A DNA stretch of 64,000 nucleotides. Source: Actinomycetospora succinea. Its GTDB lineage: Bacteria > Actinomycetota > Actinomycetes > Mycobacteriales > Pseudonocardiaceae. Numbering within the stretch: position 1 is the stretch's first letter; every line of letters begins with the position of its first letter. The notes under the pieces were generated by a model that was given only the letters and a program-made list of their open reading frames with translations, was not told where the DNA came from and searched no databases. Position numbers and translations under genes: made by a program. This document shows positions 59,125-64,000 of this stretch, piece after piece. The DNA is taken from contig NZ_SNYO01000003.1 in the NCBI RefSeq assembly GCF_004363095.1, positions 248,001 through 312,000 of the forward strand, read 5' to 3'.

Positions 59125-60135
59125 GTGCTGAAGAAGGCGGAACGGCGCACGCCGGTTCACCCGCTGCGGCGGCTGTCCGGCCAGGAGTGGGCGGCCATGG
59201 AGCCCACGTGGCGCGAGGCGAAGGTCGGCGTCATCGACGCGGCGCTCTCGCGCGCGACCGCCCGTCCGTCGGGCAACTGGTACGTCGTCGGCGCGAGCCG
59301 CGACATCCGCACCGGCACCCCGTTCGGCACCTCGGTGGCCGGCGTCGAGCTGGTGCTGTGGCGCTCGCCGTCCGGGGAGCTGCACGCGGGGCCGGGCGCG
59401 TGCCCGCACCTCGGCGCGGACATGTCGACGGCTGTCCAGCAGGGCTGCGAGCTGATCTGCCGCTGGCACGGCCTCTCCCTCGGGCCGTCGGGCCGCGCCG
59501 GCTGGCGCACCCTGCCCGCGCACGACGACGGCGCGCTGGCGTGGGTGCGCCTGGACGCCGTGGGGCGCGAGGAGCCGACCGAGGCACCGATCCTGCCCGC
59601 GCGGCCGCCGGTGGACGAGAGCCTGGTGGCGGTCGCCTCGATGGTCGGCACCTGCGAGCCCGCCGACGTCATCGCCAACCGCCTCGACCCCTGGCACGGG
59701 GCGTGGTTCCACCCGCACTCGTTCGCCGACCTGCGGGTGGAGCGGGCACCCGGTCGCGACGCGTCCGAGGAGGACGACCACTTCGACCTGCGCGTGGCCT
59801 TCCGCCTGTCGAAGAACTGGGGCATCCCGGTGCGCGCCCGCTTCACGTGCCCGGAGCCGCGCACGATCGTCATGCACATCACCGAGGGCGAGGGCGAGGG
59901 CAGCGTCGTCGAGACCCACGCGACCCCGCTGGCCCCGCACCCCGACGGCCGCCCCCGCACCGCGGTCGTCGAGGCCACGATCGCCCACTCCCCGCGCCCC
60001 GGCTTCGCCCACGCCCGCCGCGTCCAGGCCCTCGTGCGCCCGGCGATGGAGTGGGCGGCGAAACGCCTGTGGACCGACGACATCGAGTACGCCGAACGCA
60101 CCTACGCCGTCCGCGCCGCCCGCCGTCGGGGGTAG
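59125..60135 (+). CDS. Rieske [2Fe-2S] protein with DUF5914-like C-terminal domain
   Basis: A 336-residue protein. The Rieske cluster ligands are CPHLG ... CRWHG (about residues 93-114). A C-terminal domain (about 175-330) containing DVIANRLDPWHGAWFHPHSF and ERTYAV matches DUF5914-type Rieske proteins. Such proteins occur near carotenoid genes in some actinobacteria; no carotenoid gene is seen in this window. It would accept electrons for a hydroxylation or desaturation. It is convergent with the methyltransferase gene across the hairpin-rich region 60136-60279. Confidence 0.85.
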   Translation: MLKKAERRTPVHPLRRLSGQEWAAMEPTWREAKVGVIDAALSRATARPSGNWYVVGASRDIRTGTPFGTSVAGVELVLWRSPSGELHAGPGACPHLGADMSTAVQQGCELICRWHGLSLGPSGRAGWRTLPAHDDGALAWVRLDAVGREEPTEAPILPARPPVDESLVAVASMVGTCEPADVIANRLDPWHGAWFHPHSFADLRVERAPGRDASEEDDHFDLRVAFRLSKNWGIPVRARFTCPEPRTIVMHITEGEGEGSVVETHATPLAPHPDGRPRTAVVEATIAHSPRPGFAHARRVQALVRPAMEWAAKRLWTDDIEYAERTYAVRAARRRG

Positions 60136-60279
60136 CGCGGGGGGCCGACGCAGTGCGAGCGATGCGGCATCGCCGGCGTCTGGAGCCAGGATCGCCACAT
60201 CCTCGCTCGCGCGACACGCCGAGCGTGTCAGCGTGGCGGCCACGCTCGCACTGAACGTCAGGAAATCCGCCAGCTCGGG
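60136..60279. other. Hairpin-rich convergent intergenic region
   Basis: About 144 nt with several nested inverted repeats: an 11-bp pair (60151-60161 with 60243-60253), GACACGC/GCGTGTC (60213-60229), and a 41-nt element (60228-60268) whose inverted copy lies at 61166-61206. Likely structured RNA for termination, or a repeat-derived element. Confidence 0.7.
60228..60268 (-). repeat. Copy A of an inverted repeat flanking the methyltransferase gene
   Basis: A hairpin block (60228-60246, arms AGCGTGGC around one base) joined to TGAACGTCAGGAAATCC (60252-60268). Its inverted relative at 61166-61206 shares the same 17 bp exactly and the same hairpin, with a different 5-nt spacer on this side and a single central base difference after inversion. 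Confidence 0.85.
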
Positions 60280-61122
60280 TCAGCGTCGCCCGAGCACCGT
60301 GTGCACGATGCCGCGCTGCCAGCCGTCGACGGGGCGCGTGTGCACCTCGCGCAGACCGGCGTCGCGCAGCCGCTGCTCGAGGCGCGCGAGGCCGTCGAAC
60401 GCGAGCACGCTGCGCCAGAGGTAGCGGTACAGCGACGCGTCGCCCGTGACGCGCCGGCCGAGCGGGATGATCACGGCCCAGCACACGGCGGTCCACACGG
60501 CCCTGGCGTAGGCGGAGTCGGCGACCGAGTACTCGTGCACGGCGATCGGCGCGCCCGGCGCGAGGTGGTCGACGAGCACGGCGACGCCGGCGTCGCGGTC
60601 GGGCAGGTTGCGCACGAGGTACGCGGCGAGCAGCCCGTCGAACGGGCCGTCGAGCCCCTCGGCCGTCAGCACCTCGTCCAGGTCCTCGGCCCGCGCGTGC
60701 ACGAACCGCACGGTGTCGGGCCACGGCTTCTCCTGCGCCTTCGCGAGCATCTCGGCGGACGCGTCGACGGCGATGATCCGCGCTCCGGGGTACGTCTCGA
60801 GCAGCGCCGCCGTCGACAGCCCGGTGCCGCAGCCGACGTCGAGCAGCGCCGCGCCCGCGCCGCCGTTCGGCAGCTCGAGGCGACGGGCCGACAGGCGCAG
60901 GTGGTCGTAGTAGCCGGGGTTGGCGCCGACGAGGCGGTCGTAGGACGCGGCGTCCTGGTCGAACTGCGCCGACACCCCCGCCGCGGCGCTCTCCCGGTCG
61001 AACCCGGCGGACCGGCGGGCGCGCAGCGAGCGCCAGGCGGGAGGCACCAGCGCCGCGAGCCCGACCGCGGCCGCGATCGTCGCCGGGGTGCGCAGACGGC
61101 TCGGGCTCGGTCGCGTGATCAC
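60280..61122 (-). CDS. Class I SAM-dependent methyltransferase, membrane-anchored N-terminus
   Basis: A 280-residue methyltransferase with motif I LLDVGCGTGLS and acidic loop IIAVDASAEMLAKAQ. A hydrophobic stretch (AAAVGLAALVPPAWRSL, about residues 17-35) suggests membrane association. The central helix TAYLVRNLPD-like AAYLVRNLPDRDAG and the C-terminal VHTRPVDGWQRGIVHTVLGR recall UbiE- or CrtT-like enzymes. The product is not known. It is bracketed by an inverted-repeat pair and stands between a Rieske gene and a ferric-reductase-like gene. Confidence 0.85.
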   Translation of the reverse strand: MITRPSPSRLRTPATIAAAVGLAALVPPAWRSLRARRSAGFDRESAAAGVSAQFDQDAASYDRLVGANPGYYDHLRLSARRLELPNGGAGAALLDVGCGTGLSTAALLETYPGARIIAVDASAEMLAKAQEKPWPDTVRFVHARAEDLDEVLTAEGLDGPFDGLLAAYLVRNLPDRDAGVAVLVDHLAPGAPIAVHEYSVADSAYARAVWTAVCWAVIIPLGRRVTGDASLYRYLWRSVLAFDGLARLEQRLRDAGLREVHTRPVDGWQRGIVHTVLGRR

Positions 61123-61165
61123 GTCCGCATCCTGCCCGGCAACCCGTGACCCGGCGCGAGATGGG

Positions 61166-61206
61166 GGATTTCCTGACGTTCAACGTCAGCGTGGCGGCCA
61201 CGCTGA
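61166..61206 (+). repeat. Copy B of the inverted repeat flanking the methyltransferase gene
   Basis: GGATTTCCTGACGTTCA (61166-61182) followed by TCAGCGTGGCGGCCACGCT at 61186-61204. TGACGTT/AACGTCA itself forms a 7-bp hairpin here. Together with copy A it brackets 60269-61165, which contains only the methyltransferase gene. Confidence 0.85.
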
Positions 61207-61403
61207 GACACCCCGTGCCTCGTCAAGCCCCTGGTACCACCCGCCGCACACCCCGGATGAACCTGAGAGGGCCGAGCCGCAGACGGAGCACAGGTTCGCC
61301 CGATCGGGGGTACCTCCGGCGCCTGGGCGCGCGGCGAGCGCCCGTCGTCGCGGCGCGGCTCACAGGACTCTCAGACGCGCCGGGGACGCTGATCCACACT
61401 GCC

Positions 61404-61409
61404 TACCGT
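61404..61409 (+). promoter_or_regulatory. Putative -10 element, leaderless start at 61418
   Basis: TACCGT, 8 nt, then GTG. Confidence 0.45.
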
Positions 61410-61417
61410 TCCGCGCC

Positions 61418-62785
61418 GTGCCGGCAAAGCTGACTCGTGTGCTCTGGATCGCGGTGCTCGCCGCTCTCGTGGTGGTCCCGGTGGTCCTCATGGCCTCGCG
61501 GGCGGGCGGGACGTCGGTGGTCGGCATGCTCTCGGTCGGCCTCGGGCTGCTCGCGCTGAGCCTGCTGATCGTGGTCGTCGTCGTGCCGTCGCGGGTTCGC
61601 TCGCTGACCCGGGCGTTCGGCGTCGAGAAGGTCCTGGGCCTGCACCGCTGGCTCGGCACCCTCGCGATCGTGCTGGTCGTCCTGCACCTGACCGTCGCAC
61701 TCGCCAACCACCCGCAGCTGCTGAACCCCTTCCAGACCACCTCGGCGGCGAAGGCCGGGTGGTCGTCGGTCACGGCGCTGCTGCTGGTCGGGCTGGTCGC
61801 GGTCCGGGGACGGCGACCTGGCGCCCGCTACGAGATCTGGGCGCGCCTGCACGTCCTGCTCGCCGCCGCCGCGCTGGTCCTCGCCGGGCTGCACGTGTTC
61901 TGGCTGGGCAACCTCGTCACCGACCCGGTGATGCGGATCGTGCTCTCGGTGCTGGCCCTGGCGCTGCTCGGGGTGCTCGCGCACCGCTGGGTGTGGCGGC
62001 CGCTGTTCTCCCGCCAGGGCGCCTACGTCGTCTACGGGGTGCGGCGCGAGAGCCCGACGGTCAGCACGCTCGTGCTCGCCCCGGTGCACCTGCGCCGCGG
62101 CGGGCTGCGCTTCGCGCCCGGGCAGTTCGTGTGGCTGCGGCTCAAGCGCGCCGTGGTCGGCACCGAGGAGCACCCCTTCACGATCGCCTCGAGCGCGCGG
62201 GTGACCGGCCGGCTGGAGCTGACGGTCCGCGACCAGGGCGACTTCTCCGGCCTGCTCTCGACGCTGCGCACCGGCAGCAAGGTCTGGCTCGACGGCCCGC
62301 ACGGCTCGTTCACCGACGAGGCCGCGCCCGACGCGCGGGGCCTCGTGCTGCTCGCCGGCGGGGTCGGGATCACGCCGATGATGAGCATGCTGCGCACGCT
62401 CGCCGACCGCGGCGACCCCCGCACCCACCGCCTCGTCCTCGCCGAGCGCGGCACCGAGCCCCTGTTCGCCGACGAGCTCACCGCCCTCGCGCGGCGCCTC
62501 GACCTGCGCGTCACCCGCACCGACGGCCGCCGCATCGACGCCGAGCTCCTCGCCGAGGTGCTGCCCGGCGAGCCCGGCGCGCTGCGGGCCCTCGACTACT
62601 TCGTGTGCGGCTCCCCCTCGGTGCTCGCCGGGTCGCTCGCCGCGCTGGAGCAGCTCGGGGTACCCGACACCCGCATCCACACCGAGCAGTTCGGCTGGTC
62701 GGGAGCCATCCCCGTCGCCGAGCCGGAGGCCGTGCCGTCGCAGCGTCATGGCAGCCGTCACGGACGGCGATCGGCCCGCACGTGA
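61418..62785 (+). CDS. Ferric-reductase-like transmembrane oxidoreductase with FAD/NAD(P) domain
   Basis: A 455-residue protein. Six membrane segments carry His pairs suitable for haem ligation (HRWLGTLAI ... LHLTVAL; RLHVLLAA ... LHVFWLG). A cytoplasmic ferredoxin-reductase-like domain (about 215-440) follows, with FAPGQFVWL and HPFTIAS for FAD, and AGGVGITPMMSML and CGSPS for NAD(P). It should move electrons from NAD(P)H across the membrane, possibly to reduce iron. Ferritin follows 18 nt later, which supports an iron role. A LeaderLess-type TACCGT fixes the GTG start. Confidence 0.88.
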   Translation: MPAKLTRVLWIAVLAALVVVPVVLMASRAGGTSVVGMLSVGLGLLALSLLIVVVVVPSRVRSLTRAFGVEKVLGLHRWLGTLAIVLVVLHLTVALANHPQLLNPFQTTSAAKAGWSSVTALLLVGLVAVRGRRPGARYEIWARLHVLLAAAALVLAGLHVFWLGNLVTDPVMRIVLSVLALALLGVLAHRWVWRPLFSRQGAYVVYGVRRESPTVSTLVLAPVHLRRGGLRFAPGQFVWLRLKRAVVGTEEHPFTIASSARVTGRLELTVRDQGDFSGLLSTLRTGSKVWLDGPHGSFTDEAAPDARGLVLLAGGVGITPMMSMLRTLADRGDPRTHRLVLAERGTEPLFADELTALARRLDLRVTRTDGRRIDAELLAEVLPGEPGALRALDYFVCGSPSVLAGSLAALEQLGVPDTRIHTEQFGWSGAIPVAEPEAVPSQRHGSRHGRRSART

Positions 62786-62790
62786 CCGCC

Positions 62791-62796
62791 TAGAAT
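62791..62796 (+). promoter_or_regulatory. Putative -10 element, leaderless start of ferritin
   Basis: TAGAAT is the best -10 match in the window and lies 7 nt before the ATG at 62804. Confidence 0.55.
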
Positions 62797-62803
62797 CGGG
62801 CCC

Positions 62804-63358
62804 ATGTCCGCCCCGCCGTCCAAATTCCACGAGCTGATGCGGGCCCAGATCCGCAACGAGTTCACCGCGTCGCAGCAGTACACGGCCGTCGCCGTCTACT
62901 GCGACGACGAGGACCTGCCCCAGCTCGCGGCGCACTTCTACGCGCAGGCGCTCGAGGAGCGCAACCACGCGATGGGCCTCGTGCAGTTCCTCCTCGACAA
63001 CGACCTGCCCGTGAGCATCCCGGGCATCGACGAGGTGCGCGGCGAGTTCACGTCGGTCGAGCAGGTCGTCGAGCTCGTGCTGAACCAGGAGCGCACGGTC
63101 ACCGAGCAGATCGCGACGCTGGCCCGCACCGCGCGCGACGAGGGCGACTACCTCGGCGAGCAGTTCATGCAGTGGTACCTCAAGGAGCAGGTCGAGGAGG
63201 TCGCCTCCATGACCACGCTCCTGCGCATCGTGCGCCGCGCCGGCGACAACCTCTTCCACGTCGAGGACTTCGTCGCCCGCGAGATGTCACCCGACCTCGG
63301 TACCGACCCCACCGCTCCGCCCGCCGCCGGCGGCAACGCGGTCCTCGGCGGCGGCTGA
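62804..63358 (+). CDS. Ferritin (non-haem, BfrB-like)
   Basis: A 184-residue ferritin that stores iron as a mineral core. Ferroxidase ligands are in RNEFTASQQYTAVAVY, LEERNHAMG and YLKEQVEEVASM. The four-helix bundle ends near residue 165, and a Gly/Ala/Pro tail follows. The ATG start is supported by the TAGAAT promoter (leaderless). Its last 72 nt overlap the convergent DUF4328 gene, which is unusual. Confidence 0.93.
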   Translation: MSAPPSKFHELMRAQIRNEFTASQQYTAVAVYCDDEDLPQLAAHFYAQALEERNHAMGLVQFLLDNDLPVSIPGIDEVRGEFTSVEQVVELVLNQERTVTEQIATLARTARDEGDYLGEQFMQWYLKEQVEEVASMTTLLRIVRRAGDNLFHVEDFVAREMSPDLGTDPTAPPAAGGNAVLGGG

Positions 63359-64000
63359 GTCCCCGCCCGGCTCCTCGGCGGGAGACCCCACCCCCACCAC
63401 CGCCTCGCGTCCCGCCGGACGCAGCTGCGGCGCGAGCAGCTCGGTGAGGTGGGCGACGACGCGCACGGTCGCCCAGGCCGCGACGGCCGCGGCGACGTCC
63501 GCGATCGCGTGCAGGAGCACCGAGTCGGCGAGGGCCTGGGTGCTCTCCCCGAGACCGCGCAGCACGGCCGCGACGCCGAGCACCACGCTCGCGTCCCACG
63601 CGACCCACCAGCGCCGCACCGGCGCCGACGGCCACGGGCGGGCGTCGGCGGGCAGCGCCGAGGCGGTGTGCTCGAGCTCGGTGAGCGCCGCGCCGGGCAC
63701 GGTGAGGTTCGGGCCGGGCAGGACGCTGCCGACGACGACCGCCCACATCCGGCGCGCGGGCCGCGTCCCCGAGTACGCCGCGGCGATCTCGCGGCCGAGG
63801 TGCAGCCAGCGCAGGAACAGCACGCCGGTCGCCAGCGCCGCCACCGGCGCCAGCAGCCCGACGAGGGTGACGAGCGCGTCGGAGAAGGCCAGCGGGCCCG
63901 ACGACAGCGCCGAGCTGCGGCTCGCCACCAGCAGGCCGTAGCGCCACGCCTCGGCCAGCGCGCCGAGCCCGGAGAGCGCCAGGGTGGCCGTCGCGACCCG
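63287..64000 (-). CDS. DUF4328-like membrane protein, 5' end outside window
   Basis: At least 237 residues, open through the window end. Four to five membrane segments (ALVTLVGLLAPVAALATGVL, RRMWAVVVGSVLPGPNLT, WWVAWDASVVLGVAAVLRGL, VLLHAIADVAAAVAAWATVR) and FLRWLHLGREIA are in the pattern of DUF4328. The C-terminal ~45 residues are Gly/Ala/Glu-rich and are encoded over the ferritin 3' end. The function is unknown and the true start is not visible. Confidence 0.75.
   Translation of the reverse strand, partial: RVATATLALSGLGALAEAWRYGLLVASRSSALSSGPLAFSDALVTLVGLLAPVAALATGVLFLRWLHLGREIAAAYSGTRPARRMWAVVVGSVLPGPNLTVPGAALTELEHTASALPADARPWPSAPVRRWWVAWDASVVLGVAAVLRGLGESTQALADSVLLHAIADVAAAVAAWATVRVVAHLTELLAPQLRPAGREAVVGVGSPAEEPGGDSAAAEDRVAAGGGRSGGVGTEVG

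Noticed and set aside
60228-61206. Short peptides beginning MAATL... read from the inverted repeats
   Set aside because: They come from the hairpin sequence read in both copies and extend as frames antisense to the real genes; no codon bias or start site supports them.
1-64000. CRISPR arrays, tRNA/rRNA genes, insertion sequences, prophage genes
   Set aside because: No regularly spaced repeats with unique spacers, no transposase or integrase motifs and no tRNA cloverleaf were recognised by reading; a covariance-model search would settle the tRNA question.

Overview
The window is very GC-rich DNA (roughly three-quarters G+C by eye) with actinobacterial gene content: EmbA/B/C-type arabinosyltransferases, a UbiA/PAP2/GtrA set resembling the mycobacterial decaprenyl-phosphoryl-arabinose genes, an F420-type luciferase-fold oxidoreductase, GTG/TTG starts, 4-bp GTGA gene overlaps and many apparent leaderless promoters. 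The best guess is a member of the Pseudonocardiales (a Pseudonocardia- or Actinomycetospora-like genome). This is inferred from gene content, not from a database search. No tRNA, rRNA, CRISPR array or insertion sequence was recognised.

Layout. 1-15400 is mostly cell envelope: a partial Emb arabinosyltransferase, a GT-C-like membrane protein, a SAM methyltransferase with a Wzx-like flippase, a short aconitase with an unusual cluster site, a full Emb protein, four small genes, and rmlA-rmlB with a nearby rmlC (dTDP-rhamnose). 15400-22730 is a gas-vesicle cluster on the minus strand. Read in the direction of transcription it is gvpY-like, SRPBCC, gvpA, gvpF, gvpG, gvpO, gvpJ, gvpL, gvpS, gvpK, followed by an Asp23/Gls24 gene. 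Upstream of it, also on the minus strand, lie an orphan ParA ATPase and a winged-helix protein. 25000-33000 is mixed: NhaA, a lipoprotein hydrolase, an anti-sigma-like ATPase, a PASTA protein, an F420 enzyme, RF3 and small proteins. 33050-35870 is a signalling triad of PknG-like (pseudo)kinase, PP2C phosphatase and FHA protein. 35870-46400 returns to arabinan synthesis: GtrA, UbiA, PAP2, then two more Emb paralogs around a DUF350 gene. 46400-64000 holds a glutathionylspermidine-synthase-like gene, septum-formation protein, zincin, phosphoglycerate-mutase family enzyme, prephenate dehydratase, an apparently iron-regulated DUF2470 gene, oxidoreductases, arginine deiminase, a Rieske protein, a methyltransferase, a ferric-reductase-like enzyme, ferritin and a partial DUF4328 gene.

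Most notable points: the ParA/winged-helix pair next to gas-vesicle genes; a GvpO carrying 14 E(R/K)PRRRR repeats, with the same motif at the end of the cluster's SRPBCC protein; two perfect 46-bp palindromes; an inverted-repeat pair flanking a methyltransferase gene; a putative IdeR/DtxR box before the DUF2470 gene; a PknG-like protein lacking the usual kinase lysines; an RmlB with Cys in place of the catalytic Asp; an aconitase lacking one cluster cysteine; and a recurring leaderless promoter signature that fixes many starts.
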